Positions 25,640 to 36,656 of a stretch of DNA of 64,000 nucleotides are shown piece after piece (the first letter of the stretch is position 1; every line of letters begins with the position of its first letter). Under the pieces are notes generated by a model. That model had not been told where the DNA came from. It searched no databases and saw only the letters and a list, made by a program, of their open reading frames with translations. Made by a program: the position numbers and the translations under genes. The stretch spans positions 235,588,101 through 235,652,100 of the forward strand of contig CM073590.1 of NCBI GenBank assembly GCA_037074705.1. Direction: 5' to 3'. Origin of the DNA: Zhengitettix transpicula (taxonomy: Eukaryota > Arthropoda > Insecta > Orthoptera > Tetrigidae).

Positions 25640-26189
25640 TGTCTTGAGATAGGACTGCAGAAATTACCGGGACCAGAAGGGGCGGCCCTTGAGTGGAGAA
25701 CCCTGTAGACCAGATAGCATCTCGCTAATGGCAACCAGGGGTTCTCCTCGCCGCATTCCAGCCCCCGGACAGACTGGGACCCCCCCGTAAAAAAAATTAT
25801 CTCCCCCCTCCCCCCGCCCGCCACCCCGTAGGGGAGCTGCGCTATTTCGGGAGCCTCGCCAAGAGGCTTCCTTCACTCAAGGCACAGACGCGACGGAACT
25901 GAACTGCTGCTCTTCAATCAGCTGAACCAAAACGTCAAGCAAGTCGCACGTCCTCCTTAACGAACCTCACCGACAGACGTAGTCAACATTTCAGCTTATT
26001 AAACAAAGGAATCCAGTACTGTACGCGCTGAACTGTATTGACCTCAAGTTAAGTAACAACTAAACTTTATTTATCCACCCAAGAAGAATACATCAAATAG
26101 ACTGAAAAATATAGAAGTGGGAAATTTTAATGCGGTTTTAGTGACGTAACATTCTGGCAGAACGAAAATATTATTTTTTCCCGGCAGGT
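25172..26189. other. Intergenic with TG/AG microsatellite
   Basis: A compound microsatellite (TG at 25569-25590, AG at 25591-25636) yields artificial Ser-Leu and His-Thr frames. The adjacent 25640-25960 is GC-rich and unique. No gene recognised. Confidence 0.5.
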
Positions 26190-27436
26190 TTAATGGACAA
26201 TAAGAAAACAAAAAAGCAGATTCCTTTCAATTTATATGCATTGTTCGAAATTTCAATATATAATTTATTCAGCAAGCCTCTTCATAAATGTAATCCGTTG
26301 CCACACAATTCAGCTCCAAATAAAATAATTACACACCCTACTATGAGTACCTTAAAATCTGAATCATTTTTATTAAATCAACACTTGAGAAAGCTTGTGA
26401 AATCTTTTTCTTCTAATAAATTAAATAGACTGTGTGTGTATGTTCCACATACAAATTTACATCCCTAGAGAAAATTTAACCAAATTTCGTACACGTGTTC
26501 CTTTCGAACCGGAAACAAACACTGTGGGGATAAGACACGTCTACTACTATCCCCAGAAGCGGGGGTGGAAATTTTCAAACGGCCGATATTTGCGTCGGAT
26601 GAACATTTATTGGGGGTCAATGAGATTGATAGTGTTTCTCCCGCTGTTTTTAGCATATAATTTCAAACCCCCTTTCGGAATGGTAGGAGAGCATCCTTAG
26701 GGGCAGGGGTGAAGGGGTGTTACACAAAAATAACGCGAAAACAACCGAGATTGGAGTCGAATCCTGGGTTACGGTAGTCGCTGAGTTTAATTATGACATT
26801 AAACTTGCCGTTTAACCCCTAGGGGCACGGAAGGACGGGAGCGTAAATTTTCAAACATGTTAAAACGGCCGATATTTTCGTCGGAAGAATAGTGTTCGGG
26901 CTCACTGAGAAAGCGTTTCTCCATATATTTGTTTCTATAATTTGAACTCCTTTTTGCATGGGAGGAAAGCACCCTTAGGGGTGGAGGTGGAAGGGCGTTA
27001 CAAAAAAATAATCCAAAAACTACATAGATCGGAGTCTAATCCGGGGATATGGTTGTCGCTGAGTTTAATAATTACAACCCGGACACTCATATGGTAGAAA
27101 AATAAAATCAGAAACAAAATAAATTTGAAATGTATGAAACATTTTGTGCTTAAAATTTAAGAAATCGGGATAAACACCGTCAATCTCATTGACCCCGAAA
27201 AGAATTAATCTGACGCAAATATCGGCCGTTCGAGCAGGTTTGAAATTTTTTAAATAAAGTCTATAAAGCAAGTGTTATCAATATCTATTTACATTGTTTA
27301 TTGTACTTATTTTTGTAAATAATGTAGGTTTTTAAGGTACTCATAGTAATTATTTTATTTAGAGCTGAATTGTTTTCCAAAACATACAGTCATGAAGAGG
27401 TTTGATGAATAAATGATTTATTGTCAGTTGTAATAA
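26190..27436. mobile_element. Fold-back element with long inverted arms
   Basis: The left arm (26190-26645) and right arm (27160-27436, inverted) share ordered blocks: GACAATAA, TTATTCA-CAA-CCTCTTCAT, ACAATTCAGCTC-AAATAAAA, ATGAGTACCTTAAAA, ACGGCCGATATTTGCGTC and GGGGTCAATGAGATTGA. The interior holds two direct units (about 26558-26835 and 26836-27095) of a ~260-bp repeat, a relative of which lies at 4786-5040. No transposase frame is present. It is probably a non-autonomous fold-back DNA element or a palindromic rearrangement of repeat units. Confidence 0.55.
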
Positions 27437-28060
27437 GAGAAAAATACCTGTTGATACGCTATTCGGTCATTAAATTATTTTTGTCGAAGAAAAAGATGAC
27501 GTGAGAGTAAGGAATCATAAATAAGAGTGGCAGTAAAACTGGATTTAAAGAAATAATTAATTAGAGATAAAAAAAATCAGAACTCCGAAAATATTTACTA
27601 GATGGAGGCCAGTGGTTGGAGAAAATCGAGTATGAACGATGTAATTAACACTATGTTATTACAGGTTTTGCTTAGTAATAAATCTCAACGCAGCAATGGA
27701 TTTGTTCTTCGAGGTTTCTGGACATGTTTTACGAGAGTGCTGTTTTGCTTCCGTCATCGGTGACGCCATTTTTAGAGAAACTGGAAGGGACGTGACTCAA
27801 TCCTCATGCTTTTGAGCTTCATCCGTGAGTAATTTTGGAAAGGAAACCAAATAACCACGACCGGAGGCGGAAGCAAACTAACCCACGACGAGTCCTGCAA
27901 CCGCGGCGCCATCTGCGTACAAAAAAAAGCACAGAGATCCGCTCAGGAAAATCCAAAGTGTTGGAAGCAAAGTATGAAAGAGATCAGTTGAGCTCATGAA
28001 AACATTAGGATAAATTATTTATAAATTAAATTAATAAATAATGTCTATTGACACCTCATA
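27437..28060. other. AT-rich spacer
   Basis: No gene or element recognised. Bases 27680-27960 are somewhat richer in GC and unique. Confidence 0.45.
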
Positions 28061-29033
28061 AGCACGTAATGAAATGGCCAATTTTCAATGGGAAGCAATA
28101 TAAAGATACTGACTAACCTTCCAAAGATAGCAAAAAGAATAAGCACGTAATGAAATGGCCAATTTTCAATGGGAAGCAATATAAAGATACTGAGTATCCT
28201 TCCAAAGATAACAAAAAGAATAAGCACGTAATGAAATGGCCAATTTTCAATGGGAAGGAATATAAAGATACTGAGTATCCTTCCAAAGATAACAAAAAGA
28301 ATAAGCACGTAATGAAATGGCCAATTTTCAATGGGAAGCAATATAAAGATACTGAGTATCCTTCCAAAGATAACAAAAAGAATAAGCACGTAATGAAATG
28401 GCCAATTTTCAATGGGAAGGAATATAAAGATACTGAGTATCCTTCCAAAGATAACAAAAAGAATAGGCACGTAATGAAATGGCCAATTTTCAATGGGAAG
28501 CAATATAAAGATACTGAGTATCCTTCCAAAGATAACAAAAAGAATAGGCGCGTAATGAAATGGCCAATTTTCAATGGTAAGCAATATAAAGATACTGAGT
28601 ATCCTTCCAAAGATAACAAAAAGAATAAGCACGTAATGAAATGGCCAATTTTCAATGGGAAGCAATATAAAGATACTGAGTATCCTTCCAAAGATGACAA
28701 AAAGAATAAGCACGTAATGAAATGGCCAATTTTCAATGGTAAGCAATATAAAGATACTGAGTATCCTTCCAAAGATAACAAAAAGAATAAGCACGTAATG
28801 AAATGGCCAATTTTCAATGCGAAGCAATATAAAGATACTGAGTATCCTTCCAAAGATAACAAAAAGAATAAGCACGTAATGAAATGGTTAATTTTCAATG
28901 GGAAGCAATATAAAGATACTGAGTATCCTTCCAAAGATAACAAAAAGAATAAGCACGTAATGAAATGGTTAATTTTCAATGGGAAGCAATATAAAGATAC
29001 TGAGTATCCTTCCAAAGATAACAAAAAAATTTG
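28061..29033. repeat. 81-bp minisatellite, 12 copies
   Basis: The unit starts AGCACGTAATGAAATGGCCA and repeats exactly every 81 bp at 28061, 28142, 28223 and so on to 28952. Units are nearly identical. Because 81 is a multiple of three and the unit lacks stops in several frames, long open frames appear on both strands (294 codons plus, 276 and 322 codons minus). Unit 1 carries a TGA stop in the plus frame. Most differences between units change the plus-frame amino acid, so there is no sign of protein constraint. Units 2-5 alternate CAA/GAA at one site, which suggests expansion by 162-bp dimers. Confidence 0.9.
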
Positions 29034-29243
29034 ACTTACCGAACCAAAGACCATAAATGTTACTAAGAACTTCAGTAGCACTCTGGATATTAATAGAATT
29101 GTTCTTATTAATTCTAATATTGATCATTTCAGTCGGGAAAAATACTTTTCAAAGTCAAGGATCCTGTGACTTCCTTCCGGTTGAACTTATGATTATTTAA
29201 ATAAATATGTTTTGAAACAACTGAGCGCTTATCGGCGGGTAAT

Positions 29244-29635
29244 TTATAACTCACTCGGTGTTCCTTTTTGTCTCATCTGTAAAGTCCTCTTAGTTTGACC
29301 TATATATACAGCACTGCAATCCTTGAATTCAATTTTGTAAACAACAAAATGAGTGTCCTCGGGAATCACAGGGTCCTTACCGTTCTTAACGAGTTTGTAA
29401 ATAATGCCAATACTATATTTGTGATGCAATATTGGTACGTCGTTATGTAGCCATTATAATAAGGACATGCTATCTTGATCCTGGGGGCATTGAGGTCCTG
29501 GTGAATTCTTGTAGAAGAGTGTAATAATTTCTTGAGTCTATTTTTGATCAAATGTAGAGGATAATAATTAGCGAGTAGAATGTTAGTGACGATGGAATGA
29601 GAAATGGAACCCGATAGATGTACCGTCGCTGTCAA
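29244..29635 (-). pseudogene. Penelope-like element fragment (RT end and GIY-YIG endonuclease)
   Basis: On the minus strand the first half (29635 to about 29440) includes ANYYPLHLIKNRLKKLL and APRIKIACPYYNGY, matching the RT-to-endonuclease linker of Penelope-like elements. A one-frame shift then leads into VVYKIEFKDCSAVYIGQTKR, the GIY-YIG nuclease signature (VYK for GIY, then YIG, with the conserved Arg). The family normally encodes an RT of several hundred residues plus a C-terminal GIY-YIG domain. Here the RT core is missing and the frame is broken, so the copy is dead. The hairpin repeat at 29860-30070 lies just upstream in element orientation and may be its terminal repeat. Confidence 0.75.
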
Positions 29636-29859
29636 AGAGATTAAAAATCATAGACCTTTTTTTTTCTTTACTGATTGGGTGATTAAAGACACTTCCAGAA
29701 ACTGTTAGTTTTTCTATACAAATTAGTCGATAATTTTAAATTTTTTAACCGAAAGAGTGACGCCAAGACAGGTAAGACCATTGTTGACACCAATTGCAAC
29801 TGAACAATGTAATGTAGTCTTGAATCATACTTGTTAACGAATAATAAAGACAGCCAATT

Positions 29860-30070
29860 CAGACGAAAAAGGGTAGTATAAATACCAGACTACGTTTCTG
29901 GGATCCTTGTTTCTTTCGTCAGGTGCTTAGAAGAGCCTAGAGAAACACAACTGCACTGGTCAGTTGACAACACTCAAAAGCCTTTTTGGCTCTTCTTAGC
30001 ACCTGACGAAAGGGACAAGGATCCCAGAAACGTTGTCTGGTATTTATATTACCTCTTTTTTCCTGTATTG
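29860..30070. repeat. Hairpin repeat next to the Penelope-like fragment
   Basis: Long inverted arms (about 29865-29945 and 29985-30070) carry hammerhead-like cores. The plus arm reads CACCTGACGAAAGGGACAAG, then ATCCC, then AGAAACGTTG. CTGACGA fits CUGANGA exactly and GAAAC fits the second conserved box. The same hairpin occurs at 31535-31770, 55375-55745 and 56100-56305. Its position upstream of the GIY-YIG fragment supports a Penelope-like terminal repeat. Confidence 0.6.
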
Positions 30071-31002
30071 GCTATATTTCTTATTTATCATTTTCAATCA
30101 GACGTAAATATTTTCATTTTAACATGATTGTTAAAGGTTTGGACCACGCTATCCACTTCGGTGGCAGGAATGATACAGAAAATTATGGAAATAAATTAAA
30201 TTTTGGAAATAATACCGAAAATTGCAGACCCCTTTTCCAAGTTAACGCCGCGACTGTTTGCATAGATACAATGCTTGAGCTGGGTCAGGGACTGTCTTGT
30301 GGTGTTGCGTTTCAGGGCACGTCGACATCAAGAAGGCATTTCCTCCTCTCTTTATCGCTGACGAGGAAGAAAACGAAACTCTAAAGGAATGGCTCCCGAG
30401 TCCAGACAAAGAACACGACAAGCGGCGACAATTAACATAAAAGCTGTAGACGGGAACGGAGGACTTCCTTCTAACAGGGAAACCTCGCGATTGCACTTTT
30501 GACATTTTGTAATATCGCAAGGGTGAATGGCCGCCCTCTTGGCATCTTACAGTTTTCTTGGATATCGGTCGTCGGACTTGCCTTATCGTCTATTATTCAC
30601 GTACCACTGCGTCTGTCTCACACTTATCGGCCATTTCTTTTACCCCGTCCCTATCACAGACCCCTTTTCCCCTACTCCTTTGTTTCGCGTATTCTTTGTC
30701 CATAATTTCATCGACTCGTGAAACGCTTTTCGCTTAATATCGCCGTTGACACGGGACGGGTAAATTGACTACGGTGACTAACGACAACAGTTCCTGATCA
30801 TTATTTCCACACCGACATCATTTCAGTAATATTATTACTACAAGTATTCCGTTGACTGAGTAAATAAGGAAGAACCAGTGAAGGAAGATCAAAGATTAAC
30901 CTTGTGTGAATCAGTAGAGAAAAAAATCTACTGACTTACTGATGCATAAATCAAGAAGAACATCCAGGGAGACTGGGTTATTTTTATTATTTTTTAAATT
31001 TT
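30071..31002. other. Intergenic, nothing recognised
   Basis: No supported gene. Moderately GC-rich around 30240-30760 with overlapping short frames on both strands. Confidence 0.45.
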
Positions 31003-31325
31003 ATTTAGGGTAACATGAGGGTAATCCACATTGTGGCAACTCCCTTAACAGCATAGGAAGGGATTTGAAAGGGGGGATACGGAATGGTAGAGGAAGGTAG
31101 CCCCCGGGCTATGGTTTAAGGATCCTACCTGTCATTCGCCTAAAAGTAATGCAGGGAAAACCCTAGAAAATCTGCATCAGGTAAGGCGGACACTTGGTTA
31201 CGTGTCCCACGCCTCTCCGTGCCTCGACCAGGCAGCTGGCCGACTGTTCCAATGGGAACAGAAGACAAATATGCCCAAGATCTGCGATCCCGGAACATAC
31301 ACCTCTCGAAACAGAGGTACCTCGA
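31003..31325 (-). mobile_element. SINE-like retroposon, copy G (truncated, deleted)
   Basis: Minus orientation; a T-rich tail at the left, then AGGGTAACATGAGGGTAATC (the usual ACAGGCT is deleted). The body contains two internal deletions relative to the copy at 11836-12368 and it is 5' truncated. Confidence 0.7.
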
Positions 31326-31339
31326 CTCACGTGTAATGT

Positions 31340-31458
31340 TTTTTTTTTTTTTTTTTTTTAGGGCAACAGGCTACATGAGGGTGATCCACTTTGGGCAACT
31401 CCCCTTTAATAGCATAGGAAGGGATTTGAAAGGGGGGATGCGGAAGGTAGCCAAGGGT
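31340..31458 (-). mobile_element. SINE-like retroposon, copy H (3' end only)
   Basis: A T-run of about 19 nt followed by AGGGCAACAGGCTACATGAG and roughly 90 bp of the 3' body. It sits immediately beside copy G, either as an independent short insertion or a rearranged duplicate. The long uninterrupted T-run suggests it is younger than copy G. Confidence 0.7.
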
Positions 31459-31534
31459 CTTCTTTGAGTGAAAAATATAAGGACCAAGTAATAATTCGCC
31501 AAGGAGAAAAATAAGTAAAAAGAATAATACAGAT

Positions 31535-31770
31535 AGCAAATTCAGACAAAAAGGGTGATATAAATACCACACAACGTTTCTGGGATCCTTGTTCCTTTCG
31601 TCAGGTGCTAAGAAGAGCCTAGAGCGACACAACTGCACTTGTCAGTTGACAACACTCAAAAGTTGTGTTTCGCTGTGGCCTCTTCTTAGCACCTGACGAA
31701 AGGAACAAGGATCGCAGAAACGTTTTTGATATTTATATGACTCTTTTTTTGTCTGAATTGGTTATCTTTC
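31535..31770. repeat. Hairpin repeat (Penelope-type terminal repeat)
   Basis: The arms at 31535-31635 and 31670-31770 are inverted copies; the spacer includes CAGTTGACAACACTCAAAAG. The plus arm contains CACCTGACGAAAGGAACAAG then AGAAACGTT. This is the same family as 29860-30070. Confidence 0.6.
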
Positions 31771-32965
31771 TAATTCATTATTTTCATTCAGACGTAATTT
31801 TTTTCATTTTATTTATTTAAATTATATTACGGTAATTTTTTTCATTTTAAGAATAATATGAAGTGAAAAATAGAGATTAAAACAAAATTTCGAACGGCTT
31901 CTACTTCTTCTTCATACTAACATTTGTTATTGGTTTCTCTTGACGCTTTATTAGTTCGTCACTGTCACTTCCGCTATAATTATTTGCACCTGGTGGATTT
32001 TCCGCCCCTCTTCTTTGACACTACCGTGTACATTCATATTCTTTGGTCTTCCTAGACAGTAGAATACCTGACCACTACTATATGACTGTCGACATATTTC
32101 AAAAGTATATGTTTTCAGTACTTAACGGCATTCCTTAAATATTTTTAAAAATATTTCCGTGGTCTTCATTATAATAATTTGGTTGAGGTACGGGCACCCT
32201 TTCCTCCAGGGGCCAAGGCAAGATTTCTCCCTCCCCCCCCCCCCTCCCTGGGTTTCTTCATCGCTTACCTGACGAAAGAAAAATCATCTGAAGCAGTTGG
32301 TAATAATAGGTGGCGCTCGTCTTCCTCCGCGGTTCGGCGGCCCCCGTGGCTCATTTCATTTCCCCGTCTGAAGATGGCTGGCAGGGGCCTTGCGTGGCCC
32401 TCCGTAATTTGGGGCGGAAAAAGGAACCTCCAGATGGTAAATTACTTAATAGTTGGGTTTGGCATACATGAGCCTGACTTCCCGCCTAGCGGAATATTCA
32501 CGCGTCCCTGCACAAAGGACAAACAAGCGAGACGAGCAAAGCAACCCCCCTGGCGCCAGCTGGAACTGTGCAGACGACAACTTTCACAAGCACGAGGGAC
32601 TCTTCCCCCGGACGTCGGTAACAGTTCAAGCCAATTTTTATTAGTGATTTCTTTTCGAGCACGCTGCTATTAACATCCGAATTAATTAGGTTATTTGTTC
32701 AAAAGTGACGCACATTGGCTAATTTCGCCAAACTTTTAATCATCGACCTTTTATTAAATGAATTTTTTACTACATTTAAGTACACTGTAGAGTGGGAAGG
32801 TCCAAAGAAAATAAATATGTAGTACCGAAGTTATCAGGTGTCCCATTGTCCGTCCAGAGTAGAAAAATTACGAGAGGCCTCAATAAGACACTCTCTGGAA
32901 TAAGCTGAACCTAGTGGGTTTATTTCGTTAAGGAGTGTTGTTGCACTTAGCTCTAATTCTTAATC
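31771..32965. other. Intergenic with a GC-rich open stretch
   Basis: Bases 32179-32673 are open in one plus frame for 164 codons and are GC-rich (Pro/Arg-rich if translated). No domain, signal peptide or homology is recognisable and no neighbouring exon was found. It could be a CpG-rich regulatory patch or 5' untranslated sequence. I do not call a gene. Confidence 0.35.
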
Positions 32966-32972
32966 ATTTTCC

Positions 32973-33004
32973 CTGAAGACGGACTTTACCCTGTTCGAAA
33001 CGTA
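32973..33004 (+). repeat. Hammerhead-like hairpin
   Basis: CTGAAGAC, GGAC-TTTACCCT-GTTC, GAAACGTACC. The order is that of a hammerhead core with a 4-bp stem II containing one G-U pair. It stands alone. Confidence 0.4.
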
Positions 33005-33385
33005 CCATCATTCTTTCTACCTTCTTCCACCCTGTCATAATTTTTCTGTTAAAGACAATGAAACACGCGATAATTGTGTCGCTACATATTGTCAAAAAAC
33101 TTCAAAAGCAGACGTTATATACTTTTAAAAAATATTACCTGGATTACTAACTACAAGAATTTTAAATATTTTTTTATAACTTAAGCGTTAATGTTTCCAC
33201 CTGCCTTTTCAGTTATTCTAGACTGTAAACTATGCCAATTTTTTTTAAAAAAAATTATTAGCCTACAGACGTTAAGGATAATATAGTAAAAATGTATAGA
33301 AAAGCAAAATTAATGAAAAAACATCATCCTGTAAGTCAAAATTTAATTACGAATAATTTAAAACTTGATAACAAAACAAACTCGA

Positions 33386-33535
33386 CGATTCACCCCTAAT
33401 TTTTGGGATCTCTTCAGGTGATAAAAATTTCAGTTTAATTCATAATCTAATTTTTTTTATAAAAATGATAATTTATTTATAATTAATTATGAAGATTTGC
33501 GTAAAAATTAGGGGTGAAACGTAGTGTTTTTATAA
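33386..33535. repeat. Inverted repeat with degenerate hammerhead-like core
   Basis: The minus strand at 33386-33418 reads CACCTGAAGAGATCCC, a loop, then AGGGGTGAATCG (GAATC instead of GAAAC). A plus-strand AAAATTAGGGGTGAAACG near 33505-33522 gives the second arm. It looks like an older member of the same class. Confidence 0.35.
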
Positions 33536-33597
33536 TAAAAATAATAAAATTCTGATGGATCGGCTGACACTCCCTTTCATTTATTTAAAGAAGTCAC

Positions 33598-33912
33598 ACC
33601 TTAGGCATACGGTTAGAGTTGTCCGCTATTCCTATTGGAATAGTCGGCCAGCTGCCTCCTAAACCGGTCAAGGCACGGAGAGGGGGAAAGCTGCCCACAG
33701 CAAACCCCCCTCCCGCCACCGGAAGGGCGTGGGACAAGTACCAAATGCACGACCTATCTGATGCAGGTATTTCTAGGGTTTTCCCTGCATCACTTTTAGT
33801 TAACCCTTGGTCTACCTTTCCGCATCCCCCCTTTCAGATCCCTTCCTATGCTATTAAAGGGCAGTTGCCACCATGTGGATTACCCTCATGTAGCCTGTTA
33901 CACCCCAAAAAA
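33598..33912 (+). mobile_element. SINE-like retroposon, copy I (truncated, internal deletion)
   Basis: Begins in the body (TAGGCATACGGTTAGAGTTG) and ends CCTGTTACACCCC plus A-rich sequence. The segment between the CCCTGCAT block and the CTACC-CCGCATCC block is shortened relative to the copy at 11836-12368. Confidence 0.7.
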
Positions 33913-35413
33913 TAATTAAAATAAATATGTTAACTTAGTTGTCCTTTAAATATAACTTAGACTTTCACTCAAACATTATCGTCGTGTAGAATATTCTAAA
34001 TTATTTAAAATATGTAACACTTCACTTTTAATTTTGTAGTGCCATTTGCGAGCTTCTTCCTTTTTTTTGGCATTATTTGGGGGAATTCCTGAAATTTGCT
34101 AAATATTCAGGTAAAAATTATAAATTTTTTTTGTTTTTGTGGATGAAAATGAAAAATTATACGCTGAAACCACATTGTTTAAAAATCAATTTAAAAAATT
34201 AGTAATGTAATTTTAATTATCTTGAGACTGATAAAGAACTTTTTAGGCTGCCATTACATTATTTATTTTTGACGGCTCGACAGCCCATTGAGGACCTTGG
34301 CCTACTAGGACAACAGAGTGTCACCTTACATGATACCTTCTGAATTTAGGGAGTGGCACGAGGTCGAGTCTCGCTCAGTCTTACTGCTTACATTATATAT
34401 AAATACCGAAATTAAAAATTAGTCGTATTTGCCACGCAAGGGAAATTTCAACTCTGTAGAAAACTCCAATTAAACGTCGAAAAGTATATATTTATTTTCT
34501 CGGAAGGTACTTTTCAAGTATTCCTCGATTTTGTTCCCCATTTCGTTACTAGTTTTTTAATATTAAATATTAACATTAGCCAGTCGGGTTAAAGCAACGG
34601 CTTCTACTAAGGCGTCTGACCATATGTGAGTGCCAGGCCTTCAGACGCGCTTTGGGCAGGATATTCGAGAGTCCTCTGTACTTCTAATGAAGACAAGGAG
34701 GAAATACTTAAATGAAAACGACTTTAAATAAATTTAATTACGACAGATCGGTGATATTGGAACAAGCTTCCATTACAAGTTATTTCTCTTTCCCGAGTTC
34801 GGCCTGAGTTAATCTCTTTGTTGTTGGCGCTGTGGTCCTCAAGTTCTCCACTATTGATATACGAGCCTAATTGATTACGTGCTGACACGGCCTTCTGGAG
34901 GAGGTTATCTGAGGACTTCTGGCAATCTTCTCCGCAAGCGAATACTTGCTCGGGCCGTCACGTCACTATCTGTGTTGACCTGAGCACAACTGCTCACAAC
35001 CAGATATGGAAGAGGCGAACGAGTCTTACTTCATAAACAATATATACATATTCTATTGCGTAGGCAGCGGCACTCTGAAGGCGGAGCAAAAATAAATAAA
35101 TTTCCATGCTTATTAGTTTAACTAACTGTAACACTATCAAAAAGACTTCAACTTGACATGTCCTTGAATACAAGAAGTGAACAATGAATAATATGTCAGG
35201 AGTCTCATTGAAAATCGTGGACGGTTGTTATGCGTCGTACCACAGCACGGGTTCAATTTTTTTTTACACGATATCATTACGCCCTCGTGTTTTAGGCAAT
35301 GTTTCATATCGCAGTTCAAGGTAGCTGTCTCAAATACATATATAGTATTTGCTCATTTATTGACGAGAAGGAGGACAGTCTCACTGTAGATCCGAACGTC
35401 TACAAATCCGGAA
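33913..35413. other. Intergenic, possible old SINE pieces
   Basis: Bases 34264-34400 contain GACGGCTCGACAGCCCATTG followed by GGACCTTGGCCTACTAGGAC, which looks like an old SINE-type repeat, but no second copy exists in the window to confirm it. Nothing else was recognised. Confidence 0.35.
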
Positions 35414-35660
35414 CATTTGATTTGATTTATTTTATTCCATTAGTCCTCGTATGAGGATAAATAAGACACGTCAAAACATAAAATTACAATATAATAATTG
35501 GATGCTACAATTATAAATAATTAGAAGTTAACATAAAAATACTAAAAATTCGGGAAGACAAATTTCTCTGTCCAGCACAAGTAAAATAATATGAATAATA
35601 ACGAAAATAATAACTCTTTAACTATAATAAGAGTATAATATAATATTTACAGTTCTAATA
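35414..35660 (-). mobile_element. LINE 3'-end-like tail, copy 2
   Basis: This is the inverse-orientation relative of 17825-18055. It begins with TTTGATTTGATTTATTTTAT, then CCATTAGTCCTCGTATGAGG, and continues through matching AT-rich blocks (ATAATTGGATGCTACAATTA and AAATAATATGAATAATAA). It has no reading frame. Confidence 0.5.
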
Positions 35661-35681
35661 AAAATATTCAATGTATATTAC

Positions 35682-36027
35682 CTCTGCCCAGCGAGTTTAT
35701 TCACGAAATTTTAATGTTTGTTAAGCGGAACACGAAACTTTTTCAAAATAGTGGCGAGTCTCACGATTACGAGACTAGGAATCGCTCAGGTGTAAGATCT
35801 TTGGTCTCTACCAGAGAAGTATTCACCATCCAGGGATATTAGTCTTCCACCAGATGCAAAGAACAATAATAACTACAAGAGCTTTGCGATTCAATGTAAA
35901 AATATTCTACTGCAAGGCCGCAGGAGTTTCTTTATCGTTCCCCTAATTATTAATTTTTTTAAAAAAAACTGTAAAAGTGTTTAATGTGTTGCTAATAATA
36001 ACTACTTATTTCATAACTTGGTTATGA
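35682..36027 (+). pseudogene. LINE C-terminal remnant, left arm of a large inverted repeat
   Basis: The plus strand encodes LPSEFIHEILMFVKRN, then a SHDYETR segment, ending at a stop near 35842. LP-x-x-x-I-x-E-x-L-x-FVK-x-N and H-x-Y-x-TR are hallmark C-terminal motifs of many insect LINE polyproteins. A near-identical copy lies in the opposite orientation at 36243-36604, making an inverted repeat of about 345-bp arms with a ~215-bp spacer. Confidence 0.6.
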
Positions 36028-36242
36028 ATTAATCATTCGAGATTGACTATCATAAAATATAATTTACGCAGCACACAAAATAAACACAAAATTTGACACA
36101 CGAACACTGGGAGGAAACACAAACGACGGACAAGTCACTTCACGAAACAGAGGGAAGAGGAATCTGTCCTCCCGTAGGAACTCCAGGCCGTCGTACATGA
36201 AACAAAAACAAACAAACAAAAGAGCAGAAAAGTCCAAAAGAG

Positions 36243-36656
36243 AATAACCAAGTTATGAAATAAGTAGTTATTATTAGCAACACATTCAACACTTTTACAG
36301 TTTTTTTAAAAAAATTAATAATTAGGGGAACGATCAAGAAACCCCTGAACTGAGTAAAACACCCGCGGCCTTGCAGTAGAATATTTTTACATTGAATCGC
36401 AAAGCTCTTGTAGTTATTATTGTTCTTTGCATCTGGAGGAAGACTAATATCCCTGGATGGTAAATACTTCTCTGGTAGAGAGCAAAGATCTTACACCTGA
36501 GCGACTCCTAGTCTCGTAATCGTGAGACTCGCCACTATTTTGAAAAAGTTTCATGTTCCGCTTAACAAACATTAAAATTTCGTGAATAAACTCGCTGGGC
36601 AGAGATAATATCCGCTGACTTTTGAAAAACGGTTTACAACTGGATTTATTATCCAC
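36243..36656 (-). pseudogene. LINE C-terminal remnant, right arm of inverted repeat
   Basis: The minus strand reads CKPFFKSQRILSLPSEFIHE and continues with the FVKRN and SHDYETR motifs to a stop near 36444. The inverted match to 35682-36027 covers 36243-36604, with a ~20-bp insertion near 36330-36360. The arm extends further 5' than the left arm (the PFFKSQRI part), so the right copy is the longer one. RT catalytic motifs are absent. Confidence 0.6.

Noticed and set aside
25486..25824. 112-codon frame with Ser-Leu and His-Thr runs
   Set aside because: Produced by the TG/AG compound microsatellite.
28061..29033. CRISPR array
   Set aside because: Units are contiguous and nearly identical with no unique spacers, and the DNA is eukaryotic, so this is a minisatellite.
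28045..29081. Three long open frames (276-322 codons) over the 81-bp array
   Set aside because: They arise because the period is divisible by three and the unit lacks stops. No homology, no splice context, and unit differences show no coding constraint.
32179..32673. 164-codon GC-rich plus frame as a possible BAMBI first exon
   Set aside because: No hydrophobic signal peptide and no phase-1 donor after a suitable ATG. Left as an unexplained GC-rich patch.
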